Shown here one piece after another: positions 45,890 through 58,425 of a stretch of 64,000 nt of DNA. Source of the DNA: Allacma fusca (Eukaryota; Arthropoda; Collembola; Symphypleona; Sminthuridae); the NCBI GenBank assembly GCA_947179485.1, contig OX359247.1, positions 51,185,131-51,249,130 of the forward strand, read 5' to 3'. The notes beneath the pieces are model-generated. The model was not told where the DNA came from and did no database searches. It saw only the letters and a program-made list of their open reading frames with translations. Positions within the stretch are counted from its first letter, which is position 1. Every line of letters starts with the position of its first letter. The position numbers were made by a program, and so were the translations under genes.

Positions 45890-48325
45890 ACCAATCCAGT
45901 TTTTGTTGGGATTCTTGTTAAAGAGAGCATATGGGAATACTGCATGCAAATCTCTTGTACATTTCCTACGTGCATGTAAGATAATGTCATTATGTGTGTA
46001 AGTGGAGGGATGTCAATTGAAACGAAACGAGACGAATAATGTGCGCTTTTAATGTACACTTTTGTTGGAGTTGATAACGACAGAGGTGAGTCTCATGCGT
46101 GAGAAATAAAGTTCATGTGTGCATTAAAATATCATTAGGTTTAATAGCTATTTGGAAAAGTTCCAAAGTCTTCCAATCGTCCTCAATTATTATGAAGAAA
46201 AGGCACAGTCAAAGAAGTCTCAGTATGGACGATGCATCATCCTCCGTTTCAGTAGCAAAATCTAAATTCTCAGTGAGCTCACCCCTGACATCTATTTCTC
46301 TGATCCGGGTAACAGACTAAAAGACACATTTCAGCTAAAATAATATTTATCAAAAAGTACCAACTAAAGCAATAATTCTTGGCATGTGGAAAAGTGTTTA
46401 AAAATAGGAGATATTTTTACACACAAAGCTCGTGACAAAAATGAAATTTAGCCACCGGCACTTTCCTCCAAACTAATCTTACTAAATATGATAGGGGACT
46501 AACAATAGGCGACTGTTGACAGTGGAGGTATGTAAAAAGTAGGTTTTGTTTTATTTATTGTGTAGGTCTATACCCCTTTCTTTACAAATAATAAACAGTC
46601 TATGTTTAAAATTAGGCTTAAGTTAAAAACAAGAATTAACTTTGATAATGAATGACTACTATCGTACAAAACCACGTATGACCAATGCTCACACTGGAAA
46701 GGGCTGACCGCTAGCTGGGAAGGATATTGACAGTGTTTTCTTTCAGTGCGTTACAAATTATTCATGTGGATAGTTACAATTAAGCAGTATCCGAATTCGA
46801 CAATAGTTCACTTTTGGTTAAATTGTGGCACTAATGTAATTGCAGCACGCAGATAAAAAATTCCGGCTCCAGTAATATAGTAATCTGGTTGTATTTCCAA
46901 TTTGGAGTGAAAATTAGAGTAATTTAATTGTTTGGTCTGGTTGATTTAATTTTGAGTGAAAATTATTTGGCCATAGTGCTGTGCATTGTTCGACTCAAAA
47001 AAAGTTTGTTTGAAATTATTTTGTTTCAAATTTTTGTGGTTCAGGAAATGGAACAAATATGGCTGACAAATTTGCGGGAAAAATTAGAACAGCATATTAT
47101 CACTGTGAGTTTTAAATATTTTAAATACAGATAGAATTAAAATTTCTTACAATTTTCTGACATTTTATCTTTATTCGATTATTTACCTTTGCTGATATAG
47201 TATGTATCTACATGCGTGTTTTATTTTTGCAGGTGAAAGACTTACTGTGGGTGTTTGCGGTTGAGATGTTTCTAGAGTTAGAACTATGTGCTCTTTAAAA
47301 TTCACATTTACAAGTTACTAGGGTATCAAGTTGGGATGTACTGGTACAACAAAATGATTGTTGGCACTAAAACTACTGACATTTTCAATAATTTTTCTTG
47401 GGTGAAGTCACCACCATCCTCCTGAACGGAAGGTCAAAAATTCGGGACATTTCAAAGTTTGAAAATTAAAACCATTATTTTACATTTTACAATTTACAAA
47501 AATTACAAAAAAGATCTCGAGTGCCTTATAATTTGGTAATTGGACAGGAGACTCCGCACTTACGGAATTTTCTATAGAATCCAATACTGTAAATGAAAAA
47601 TTCCAGATGTGAACCATTTTTCATGACTAAAATTATTGACGCTGTGACATTATAATCATTTCAAGTTTACCGAAAGATTTTTATGTTATGTAAGTATACT
47701 AGTTTTGAGGACATTTTCACGGAAAAGAAATAAAGTGGCACAATGCTAAAGATTTTACCAAAAGGAATGTTTAAAAGCTATCAAAATATTTTATGAAAGT
47801 CCTACCGATTCTCCATTGTATACATATTATTCCGTTAATTAAGTTCCACTGAACTACATAAAAGAAAGACATTTTATGTAAGTATACTTGTGAGCACATT
47901 CTCTTGATTGGGTTGACACTTATATTTTATCCACAGACATAGTCGAGTGTCATAATAACTGAGCACAGGTAAGTCGGCAACTCTGAGACAAGGGTATTGA
48001 TTCAAATAAAATAAGTTGTTCCGTAAATGTAACACTGCTCCTAAAATATTTGTATACAGTATGCTCCTAACATTTAGTCGAGACGCTGTATAAATAGTCG
48101 TTTCTCTACTACAGGTCTTTAATGTTGATTCCCGAGAAGTTAAGTTTAAAATATATGTTTTTGGACCATAAAGATTTTAGTATTTTAAATTTGGCAATCA
48201 TTGGGCAAATACTTTGTACTTAATATTACTATGCAAATACAGAAACCTTTACTTACTCTCGACGACATGTAAAATGTATTTAAAATAAAGTATTTGACTC
48301 AAAACACTTTTCACCAGCCTGATCA
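45890..48325. other. Intergenic stretch with weak exon candidates
   Basis: A pair of splice-bounded frames at about 47045-47104 and 47232-47298 joins in phase to a 41-codon reading starting MEQIWLTNLR and ending TAA. A frame at 46099-46320 is Ser-rich. Neither has family support. The rest shows no feature. Confidence 0.25.
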
Positions 48326-48332
48326 TGATATT

Positions 48333-49269
48333 CACACTTGTCCAATGTGCCCCAAAAGCGGCACTTCGTTGTTGGCCTGAAATTAAGCTACGAAATACAT
48401 TTTTTTGAATTTATATTACGCAATAATACCTTGAAAGAATTCTTCATGCAAAATATTTTTGCTGTAGAAGCCAATACTGTACGTTGCTCACGATTCCACT
48501 ATAAGTAAATTGCTGACTCATAGGGATAAACATGGCGAGCTATATAACGAGATGTCAGATTGCTGTTCCATTGAGACAAATAGAGTAAAAATAAAATTCG
48601 TTATAGTAGTAAAAATGATGGGATTTTTCGTAGGGTTCGTAACCAACACAATGCGGGATTTTACGGAAACAAAATTATTCTTAATTTGGAATTTTAAATA
48701 CATTTTAACATGGAAATTGTCAGCATATTCAGGTGCCATTACGGACCAAAAAATCCAACTTTCTGAAAATTTATATAAATCGGCGGTTTCCATTTAACTA
48801 TAATTTTTTAAAGTGTTTTGAATATTTGTCTTTGTTTTTAGGCGTGTACAAACCACAAAAAAAAATTAAATTTCCGTTGGATTTTTTGTGCGTCCAGCTA
48901 CTGGAAATTCCCATGTTAAAATGCATTTAAAATTTCAAATTAGGAATAATTTTTTTTCCGTAAAATCACGCGATTTGTTGGTAACGAGCGCACCCCTACA
49001 AAAAAGTCCGTGATTTTTGCTACTAAAACGAATTTTATTTTTACTCCATATGTTGAAATGGATCAGCAATCAGACATCACTTGATAGATGTCGCCCCGTG
49101 TAACCCTACGCCTAAGCAAATTACTTACAGTGGAACCATTACAGCTACAGCAAAAATATTTCGCACGAAGACATTTTAAAGACATTATTCCGGAATATGA
49201 GTTCAAAATAATAATTTATTTCGTAATTTAATTTTAGGCCAAAAACGAATGACATTTCGGACAAGTGTG
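48333..49269. mobile_element. Foldback element with about 430-bp inverted repeats
   Basis: The left arm begins CACACTTGTCC (48333) and the right arm ends with its complement (49269). The arms can be followed for about 430 bp each, through AATATTTTTGCTGTAG, AATAAAATTCGTT and CATTTTAACATGG blocks, to a central spacer of about 90 bp near 48775-48865. Arms are about 75-85% similar by eye. There is no coding; frames inside are arm translations. The 9-bp flanks CATGATATT and CATTGCATT match at 6 of 9, which would suit a Mutator-like element but is weak. Confidence 0.7.
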
Positions 49270-49279
49270 CATTGCATTT

Positions 49280-50660
49280 AGTTTGTATGATGTGCAATAT
49301 CTGTGAGAATTCCATTTTACAATGTATGCATGTCGGGATGAATCCTTTTTACTATATCGTACATGTTCAGGTTGACGATATTACACACATATATATCGTA
49401 TATATATTTTCCATATTTTACTACATGTATTTTATTTTGTATTTTGTCATCGAAGACCAAATATTTTGCATAGCTCTGACTGCAAGAGACAAGTGTCCCT
49501 ATGCTTTCAGGGGTGCTCTTTTAGGGAGGGGCGACTTTACTTCGAAAGAATGTCCTTACAATGAGCAGATCTCAAATAGTGAGAGTACACTATGTAAAAT
49601 GCACCTCACCTCTCTAAATGAGGCTGCAGAATTGAATGTGCACAGCAGGACAGTAGGACGTGCAAGTACACAGGAGACAGTTGTCTAGATAATTGCAAGT
49701 ATATGCATTCAGTGCATGTGAGGATATGTGAGTATACTGGCTGTAACATATATCTAATTTATTCTAAATGCTGAAAGAACACATTTAAATATATCTGATA
49801 GTAGCTGTAGCAATGCTGTAGCATATATCCATGTAATTGCATGTGCACACACATAAAACAACTAATCCTTTCGAGACATTCTCACTGGCGTGGGTGCTGC
49901 AGCAGACAAGGAAAGAATGTACATAAGGACTTAAACGTTAAATGAAGAACAAGTTTGTGAATGGGCAGATATGTATGCACAGGAAGGGATTGTTGTAACA
50001 ATAATAATGAAGTTTTAATGATTATCCATTCGCTAATGTGTAACGATATTCCTTTTCTGGTGGTAAAAATCTGCAGGCCTTAGAGCAAGTTATTGGACCA
50101 GGGGACACCTATGTACATACATACATACGTGAGCATATGTACATACATCTGTCTGTTTACTCATATTAATCTCTGTAAAGACTAAGTATGTATTCGCAAA
50201 ACTGGCTTGCCTTGAGGACAACAGTTCTTTCACTTATTAGTACAGTTAAATCGAATGAGTGTTATTGTGCAGGTTAGATTCCGTGCACATATTTAATTCT
50301 ACAAAAATTAACAGCTGTTCCGATTATTGTGAGACACAAGTGACGTGAAGGGATTTTGTTCTTTCCGTATGCCTTTGCGAGTGACAAGCAGTTAAAGCTT
50401 CTCATTTGAAAATTACTGGTAATTTTTGTTGTTTTCCTGAGCCTAATTTACACGTAAAAAATTGTGCATCTCATAGTACTCACTTGGGGTGGCTCTCAAT
50501 CTCGAATAATCTTCTGCTGTGCCAAATAACAAGGTAATTTGTTTCGCTTCTTGGATTACCCACTGTCAACTTCTAGACACTTGTTGAGTTTGACTTGCTA
50601 TGATTTTAATTATTTTTTTCCTGGGATTTTAAAATGTTGAATAATTTATTGCTACTACTT
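49280..50660. other. Intergenic stretch, nothing recognised
   Basis: AT-rich upstream region of the first four-helix gene, with TACATACA-type microsatellite runs near 50110-50150. No gene supported. Confidence 0.35.
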
Positions 50661-50678
50661 TCAGCTAATCAAGCTAAA

Positions 50679-51637
50679 ATGACTTCCGAGCGGTTCATAT
50701 TTTGTTGCCGGTCTGGACTGGGGACGAAGGTCATCGCCATTTTTGAGATGGTAAATTAATTATTAAAATATGCATGTTTATGGTCATCATTCGTAATTAT
50801 CGGTTGGCTGGATAAATTTTAAAGCCTATTCGTACATTTATATTTTATCAGAGGATTAATTGAAGCTAACTAAGTTTAACTATTATGCAGATCATGTCCC
50901 TGTCACTGGTTGTTATTAGTTCGAGACAACTCACAGACTCGATGATTCCTCCACCACCAGCTGCACCAAGTGGCTCTTCAACAGCGGGTACTTTTCCAAA
51001 TAAAATGTTAAACAAAATTCATTCAAATCCTGCTATAATTGGTCCTTACGTACAAAATATCAAAATTCAAACGTTTCTTGTTTACAGATTATGCTGCCAA
51101 TTTAGCCATTGCTGCGATAGGCTTTATCTTTGCTGTGATTCTATTGGTTGGAGCTTTGAAGGTTAGTTTGTCCTAAATTTTTCTTAACTCTTTCCTATAT
51201 ATAAAGGAATTTACTGAAAAAACCTTGGCAGTAGATATATGTATGTACATACATGTAATTGGGGATACGTTAGAGAGAGAAATAAATAATTTATTTCACT
51301 GATACCACAATGGTATTTGCCTTACGCCACAGCACATAATGATTATATACAAGTGTTAACTGTGAGGGAATGTTGTTTTTTTAAATTTTAGAAAATACCT
51401 GCTTTAATCAAAGCCTGGATGGTATGGACTATCGTAGTGGTGTTTATCATGGTCATCCAAGTAGTACTATCAATTATTTTTGGAAGGTACTTGACCTTCA
51501 TAGGAATCATCATCTCAGTGGCCTTCCAAATGTTTTGCTTCTGGGTTGTCCGAGTTTTTCTCGCTGACATAACTTCCACCCAGTTCAAAGATGAAACTGG
51601 AATTGTGGGACCTGGTTTGGATGCTGGTGCTATTTAA
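50679..51637 (+). CDS. Small four-helix membrane protein I, 4 exons, 162 aa
   Basis: Exons are 50679-50750, 50891-50987, 51088-51161 and 51392-51637; GT-AG introns in phases 0, 1 and 0; 163 codons with TAA. The N-terminus FCCRSGLGTKVIAIFEM resembles the Cys-Cys, Ser/Arg-rich start of arthropod small tetraspan proteins of unknown function (LAPTM/MARVEL-like layout). Four hydrophobic segments are visible: about residues 16-33, 60-80, 90-112 and 118-138. A proline-rich outer loop (PPPPAAPSGSS) lies between helices 1 and 2. The C-terminus carries the motif FLADITSTQF. Its paralog lies 6 kb downstream with matching exon structure. Function unknown. Confidence 0.8.
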
Positions 51638-51659
51638 AAATTATTATGATTAATTAATT

Positions 51660-53880
51660 ACTGTTAAACCAACTTTGCGGGGAATAAAAGAAACAAAATA
51701 TTTGTCTTAATTTTATTTATATAATTTTACACCTCTTACAGTAGTAAAAGCTCTGCTATGGATGTCCCTTTTTTATGGCATAATCTACTTCCGTTATAAG
51801 ACATCACCTTATAAGAGCTTTAATAATTTTTTTTATATATAATAGTGACAAAATGTTGGATATCAGAATAAAAAAACATGTGACATTCTCCGTTTCAAAA
51901 GTCGATGAAGAGGTAATTATTTGAAGTTACCTTAAAGAATTCAAGTTGAACATTAAAGTTACAATCAAGTTTCTTATGGGATCTAACATGAGAAATCTTA
52001 AGTGAGACCCTTTCCTGCAATCAAGAATTCTAAACTTTTTCGGTTCAAACCAGCGCGTGGTGACAGAAAATTTCGGGGTTGTAGGGACTTTGGGCCAGGT
52101 ATCTACTCTAACAAAAAATCCTATTCCGATCCTGAGTGGACACAGGACCATCTTTTAATGTTTATGAAAATATTTAAATAAAAACTAGTATTGGATTTGG
52201 GCGGAATTAGAACACTAACACGAAACCAAGCATCTCGGGTGCTAAGTTACATATAAAGTATAATGAGTAAATTATTATGAAGTAAACGAGATACTTTTAA
52301 AAGCATCTTCGTTTGGTTTTTTAAAACATGTGATATAACCATGCAGATTTTGATTGACGTATTTAATGAATTTCTAGCATGGGATGAAATGCAAATTTTC
52401 GGGCTTATTTTTTAGATTAGCATTTTAAAGAATAAGGGAATGAAAATCGAGGAATTAGTTTTCAATAAAAAAAAAATTATACCGGCTTTTAAGAATTTAT
52501 ACGGAACAATATATTAGCACAAAGAACTAGAATTTAGAAACAGAACTCTGAAAACTTTCGCATTTATCACAAGAAGAATTTCAAGCATTATTAAAATCAC
52601 ATACATAAGCAAGTTGATATTGCTGTCAAACCCTGAACATACACTGAGGGCAACAGTTGTTTGGCGTAAATATTAGTAATTACATGCAAGAGTGCATGAG
52701 ACAATCATCAGATTTTGCTTATTAGTCTTCTTTGTCTGGAGATCTCACTTCAGAATATAAAGAACTGATCCAGGAAATATCGAGCATGATTATTTAAAAA
52801 ATCTTCCACATGAGATCATCAACCGACGATCAACTGAGATTCCTAAAATTTTATGCTCTACCAAAAATACGTAAATTAATCATTTCTGGCCGTTTTATTG
52901 CCTCTTCCATAAATAATGGGACTGGTTTTTTTTCGAAATTAATAGATTACCTACTTCAACCAATAAAGCATACTGAAATTTATTTGAAACAGTCATGAAT
53001 TTTTGCAAAATTTGAAGAATTTAAAGATTACCATCGTAAACTCCCATGTTGTTGCTCTTTATATAAATATTAGGACTACATATTAGTTTTAAAAACGTTA
53101 CACTGTAGATTCAAACGTCTCTTGTAGAAGAGACGTTATAATATATTTAATTGCATTTTTACAATTACTACATGTACACCCCAACAAGTAAACTACCAAT
53201 TACAGTAGACCCTGCTACATATGTATCTTGACTTACGGATCATCTCAAATACTAATCGAACCTTATCAACACATATTTACGTTCATGTTGGGATGTATGA
53301 TATTGAAATTATACACTTATTCTTAAGATAACTATAAAGGTATAGTTGGGGATATTTTTAGATCTAATAGCTTTTAATGCGTGCTCTAGCTACATATAAC
53401 CAGAAAGTAGTAGTTAGCAGTAGCTGAAAATGATTCTGAAATGTACCTATATACATACAATAATTACTTATGTATGTATATATTGGTTAACACGGAGCAC
53501 ATGCATAACAAGAATTTACAACACGTGTTTTCCCTTACGATTGTACAACGTGTCTATACATATGTAGTTCATTAATCCTTGGAATTTATGTAAGCAGAGA
53601 TTTCCAGCCCCGATAAAACAATTATTATTTAATAATGTATGTAAATCCAGCTTATGTGAGGGATCTCGTTAATAATGAAGTATTAGTAATATAATAAAGA
53701 AAGGCAATTTTAAACAGTAATGGGAACTCTAACTACGCTGTTTACATTTTCCAAGAATTTCAGACCGGTTTTATTTAATTACTCAGTGTCAGCAGATTAC
53801 ATTATTAGAAGTTGTATCCTGTTCCTTAAAACGGATAGATGTAGTGATGATGATCGTGATGATGACGACCGTCATTGTCA
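51660..53880. other. Intergenic stretch, nothing recognised
   Basis: AT-rich DNA with short frames only; a (GAT)-rich microsatellite-like patch lies at about 53838-53872 just before the hAT nest. Confidence 0.35.
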
Positions 53881-54413
53881 TTATAGTTTAATCCATACTT
53901 GCAGTTTTGGTCCAAAGTTCAAATTCAGTTCCATTCACATCCTCAAATTTTTCGTGCAGTTCAGTTAAGTTCAGTTCCCCTCGTCCAAAGCTTGTCGTAG
54001 TTCAGTTCAATTCACTGTGTACTTTCCAGTCGTTACGTTCAGTTTAGTTCACCATTGCAGTATTATTTCAAAGTTCAATTCAATTCATTACAAGGATGGG
54101 AATCGGAATCGGTATCGGAATCGGAATTATATTCTAAAATTTGAGGACTTTAATTCATATTGGAATTCCAAATATTTCCCAGGAAGTATTTTAATTCAAA
54201 ATCGCATTCAAAAACAATTTTGGAATCGGAATTGGTATTCAAATATTTTTTACAGAATTCCGATTAAAATAAAGTATTGTTTTCTATGGTATATTTCATC
54301 AAGTGTACATACTTAAATACAAATTTAAAATTGTCACAATTTTTTACTTACAACGTAAAGTTAATCAAAGTGGATTTTCGAACGTTTTCTTTTTCAGAAA
54401 TGAACATGCTTTC

Positions 54414-55244
54414 TGGAGCTACTTGTGGGAACGAAAAGTTTGATCCCATTCCCGAACCCGATCCCGAAAATCGGGTCATCAATATTTTCGGACTCACACC
54501 CAAACCCGTTCCCGAAATACTGGGATCGGGTGCACAAAAACCCAGATATTAAATATGCTTGAATCGTTGATCTCAAACCCGATCCCGAACCCGAAATCAG
54601 ATAAAATTTGCTCCCAATCCCGATCCCGAATCCCTTGAACCCGGACTCGTTCCCGGGACCAGCGTAGTTAGTGTAAATCATTCTTCCCATTTTTATTGAT
54701 TTAACAATACTTGTGCATGCAACAATAGATTTAGGAAAATTAAAAATTGTCATCAAACTAAATGTCTGGTCTGCGTTGCCGAAAAAGATGCAGGAAGACT
54801 GTATAAACGATTCCCACAATGAGTTTTGCAATGACTTTCATCTTGCAAGTTAGAGTAGGCGGAAATCACTACTAGCGATCCCAACTGACAATATGCGAAG
54901 CGGCTCAAGTCGCTTACGTAAAATTATTATCTCGACATTTTAACGAGGGAAGCCGTGCATGCTTTGTATTTTTTTCTCCGCTAGATGGTTGCGTAGTTCC
55001 CGGGAACGTGAAGCGTGTAACGGGTGTGGGAACGAAGATGTTCCCGGTTCCCGACGGGAATACAAATACCTTCATCAAGCTTGAACCCGTTCCCAAACCC
55101 GGTCCCGAAATCCCGGGTCTGCTGAGCATGTTCCTGAACCTGGTCCCAAAGTATTTGGGAACAATAATTAGACACCCGAACTCGAACCCGTTCCCGATCC
55201 CGAACCCAATTCCCGGGTGTATCCCGATCCCAAAAGTAGCTCTA
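54414..55244. mobile_element. Inner hAT MITE (CCCGAACCCGATCCCG repeats)
   Basis: The ends are TGGAGCTACTTGTGGGA and the complement of TAGAGCTACTTTTGGGA. The perfect 8-bp duplication ATGCTTTC flanks it (54406-54413 and 55245-55252). Subterminal zones at 54430-54660 and 54995-55235 are dense in CCCGAACCCGATCCCG words, making a sharp GC-rich island in AT-rich surroundings. There is no coding; the Gly/Pro-rich frames there are repeat translations. Confidence 0.92.
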
Positions 55245-55416
55245 ATGCTTTCGCATTCTATTTTCATTACGATTCATACGCATTACATTCTACGTAAAAT
55301 AGAGACGAATTATTAGCATTTGTCACAGGCTTTTAACGATTGTGCTCAAAACTATTGTTTGTCCTACGAGTTAATTACTCAAGTAATTTAAATCGTTGAT
55401 ACTAAAATTTTTATAG

Positions 55417-55584
55417 GTAACTAAAAATGGGCCGAAAGAAAATATTAGTAATGTTGGAGTTCAAATATCAGTTGAACGTGTTTTTTCAGCTCGTAAAATT
55501 ATACTTAATGACCTGCGGGGGAAACTAGCTTCCCAAAACATTGATGATATCATGTTTCTAAGGTTGAACTTTTCCCGTAATTAA
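55417..55584 (+). pseudogene. hAT transposase C-terminal dimerisation segment (remnant exon)
   Basis: A splice acceptor (TTTTTATAG) at 55416 opens a 56-codon frame ending TAA. It contains ISVERVFSARKI, then a short basic run and IDDIMFLRLN, the signature of the hAT-family C-terminal dimerisation region (S-V-E-R-x-F-S ... L-x-x-N). The upstream catalytic and BED zinc-finger parts are missing, so this is a relic. It belongs to the middle element. Confidence 0.85.
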
Positions 55585-56903
55585 ATTCTTTGTATTTTCA
55601 GTATACTAGGAGTATTCAAATAAATATTCAAATCGGAATTCATAATGAACGAATACTCGAGGATATTTAAATCCGTACTAGAATTCATATTTTGCAGTAT
55701 TGCTATAGGTAATTATTTTAAATCGGAATTCTTCGCCTTGAATATTTTAATTCGAATTAGAATTCATATTTTTCGGATTTCCCATCCTTGATTCATTATA
55801 TACTTTTCAGTCGTTCAGTTCAGTTCGCTTTATCTGTCATTACCGAGCCAATTAGTTCAAGTCATTTATCGTATATTCAAGTGGCATTTAGTTATATTTT
55901 TACTGTGTACTTTGACTAAAGCACGATTTTTCGTTAAATGACTGATTAGATAACTACTTTCAAATCTCCGGTTTTTTAAAGCAGTATTAACGTTGAGGTT
56001 TCTGGTAAACGATGAATCGAAGAAAACCAAGCTATTTCAAGTTAATAAATCATATAAATATGCTTACAATTATTGCCCGTTTTAATTCATACGATTTCAT
56101 TCAAAATGTGCCAAATAAGCGTCATTAAATGTAAGATACCGGCTTTCTTGTAAATAACTATTTCTGTGATTTGTGATTTAATGTCATTGAAATGAATAGT
56201 CAAAAACCAGCATGCTAGTTTTAGAGATTACAATTATAAAATATTTGGTCATGAAATTTAGAGATAGATCCTATTCGTGTTGTGTTCACGATTATAAAAG
56301 TTTATGTTCAAACCTGGACTCTTAAGTTCAATTCAGTTCAGTTTGTGTTACTTGAACGCACTATGAACGTTCGTTCACATTCATAATAAGTTCTGCTAAG
56401 TTCAATTCAAATTCATTCATTCAAAATTTTGCATTTAGCTAGTTCGTTCAAGTTCATTCAAAAATAATGAAAAAAATGAGCTAGTTCAGTTCAGTTCACC
56501 ACATTATGAACTGAACGACTGCAAGTATGGTTTAATCATTATAATTTAGACAAATTTTAACTTTTTGACTTATAATAACTCAACTAAAATCAACTTGGTA
56601 TAAGAAATATTAAATTTGTTTTGATCATTTCATTCTGGCTTTCGAATCTGATTTGACGGATGGCTTGGCTTGATTGCTAGACTGATATAAAGTAGTATTC
56701 CTTAACTCAATAATAGCTCAAGGGAAGGTTCAGTGACGTCTGGGTTTTATCTTGAAGTTGTGTTCTCGGACAGATGTCTGATTTTAAATAAGAAAGCAGT
56801 TTTCTCCACACTGCACAGTTTGAAGGGATTGAACGTGTAAACTTTATCGGTGTGGTTTATTCACAATATTACAAGATAACATTTCAGCAAGGGCTTCCAC
56901 ACG

Positions 56904-58425
56904 ATGAAGGAGAGATTTATTTGTTGCTGTCGCTCTGGCTGGGGAACCGTTATCATTGCAGTTTCAGAAATTGTAAGCTATTTTGTTTTATGCCTAAAAT
57001 CAAATCTGTAAAATCTGTAGCCGTGTACTTCTGAGATGCTGCATCCATGCATTTGCTCCTGTTATTTCTTGCTACTAAGAAATAGGAACTTTAATCATTT
57101 TATTTTTCGTGTTCATTTGCAACTTACGACACTTGATTTGCATATTCAGTTAATTATCGAACCGTATTCTTGTTTTGTGTCAGACGATGTTCCTTTATGC
57201 GGCCACTGTGACCTCTAGACTACTCACTGATGAGTTATCAACCCCAATGATCCAGAATGACATGTCTGTTTTCATAGGTAAGATTTCTCACCAAGTATCA
57301 GAAGTATCATTTTTTCATGGGTTGTCAAACGATGTGAGTGCTACAAGAAATAGTTTAGACGTTCTAGTTGGTTCGTCTAGTTCATACAAGTCAGGGATCC
57401 AGAATAATCCTTTCCTCAAAATTTTCACCAAATCCTTTTGCAAATATTCAAACTTGGCTCTACTTTTGGAAGATTTTTTGCTAAAGTATTCAAACATGCT
57501 GATAATATAATTACTTGACCCATGCGCCTGAGGAAATGTTTTACCAAACTGGTGATTTTATTTTAGTATACATAGTTATAAAATGCAACATTAGAAGGTC
57601 TATGTATGTACATATATGTGAACATCTGTATCAAATTCTTTTAGAAGTAAACTTGTTTGCTTACAGATCTTTATCAATAAGCATTTTGAGTTTTCACTTC
57701 CTCACGAAATCACTGGTTTCAATATTCAACTAGGTTACTAAAGCGTATCTTAAAAACTTTCAAAGACAATTCCTTACGGAATGGGGTAAAGACTGTTGCG
57801 TGGCTTGTATGAGCTCGAAAGGGTAAATTATCTGGACAATGTATGTATGTATGTACTTACATTGTGTAAAACATTTTATGCAAATGACAAAAAGTGTGTC
57901 CTTACAATTTAGAGCCTGTTATAAAATTGACTGTGTCCTCCATTGGGCTTATTTTTGCGCTCCTTTTGCTAGACGGCATTTTACGGGTAAGAAATCTCCC
58001 TTAACATTTATTTAAAAAAATAAAATAATCGAAGGATAATTTTGCTAGATGGCGTTTTGCAGGTAAGTCATAATAGTCCGGAAATAGTCATTGTAAATAT
58101 TAAAATAATCAAAAGATAATGATAATTGACTTGAAATTATAATTTCATTTAGTTTTTTCAAAACTTTCAGCACATCCCGACCTTTATGCGAGCTTGGATT
58201 GTTTGGGCTGTGGTTGTATTGTTCTTCATAGTTTTCAAGCTAAATTTACTCATGTTCCATAACCAGGAGATGGATTTCCTTGAGTCGTTTCACTACATAT
58301 TTTTATTAGCATTTCAATTAGTAGGACTATTCATTGTTCGTGTGTATCTTATGGACATAGCTCCAGATCAGTTTCAAGATATATACACGTCTGTCAAATC
58401 TGATGAATTGCCGATTGTTCCATAA
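56904..58425 (+). CDS. Small four-helix membrane protein II, 4 exons, 163 aa
   Basis: Exons are 56904-56972, 57184-57277, 57913-57986 and 58171-58425; 164 codons with TAA. Intron phases (0, 1, 0) and the third exon length (74) equal those of paralog I. The N-terminus FICCCRSGWGTVIIAVSEI, the helices and the motif YLMDIAPDQFQD match paralog I region by region, so the two arose by duplication. The proline-rich loop of paralog I is shorter here. Intron 2 is long (635 bp). Intron 3 contains a diverged repeat of the exon 3 end and its donor (about 58044). Function unknown; tetraspan topology at a membrane. Confidence 0.8.

Larger units (their letters stand above)
54091..55790. mobile_element. Middle hAT element (GGAATCGGAATTC repeats), keeps the transposase C-terminus
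   Basis: The ends are CAAGGATGGGAA and its complement, flanked by a perfect 8-bp duplication ATTCATTA (54083-54090 and 55791-55798) lying inside the outer element. Subterminal words are GGAATCGG and AATTCGGATTT types (54098-54260 and 55615-55780). It contains the hAT C-terminal exon at 55417-55584 and is itself interrupted by the inner element. Net length is about 860 bp, so most of the transposase has been deleted. Confidence 0.92.
53894..56529. mobile_element. Outer hAT element of a three-level nest (GTTCAGTTCA repeats)
   Basis: The ends are CATACTTGCAGT and its exact complement, flanked by a perfect 8-bp duplication GTTTAATC (53886-53893 and 56530-56537). Subterminal zones (53905-54085, 55808-55860, 56325-56515) are filled with GTTCAGTTCAATTC words. 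Without its 1.7-kb insertion the element is about 930 bp, with no transposase coding of its own, so it is non-autonomous. It ends about 375 bp upstream of the start codon of the second four-helix gene. Confidence 0.92.

Noticed and set aside
48510..48797. Frames of 91-95 codons on both strands
   Set aside because: They fall within an arm of the foldback element and look like arm translations.
54017..55316. Several frames of 64-145 codons on both strands with Gly-Ile-Gly or Pro-Glu-Pro periodicity
   Set aside because: They lie wholly in hAT subterminal repeats; the periodicity comes from the repeat words.
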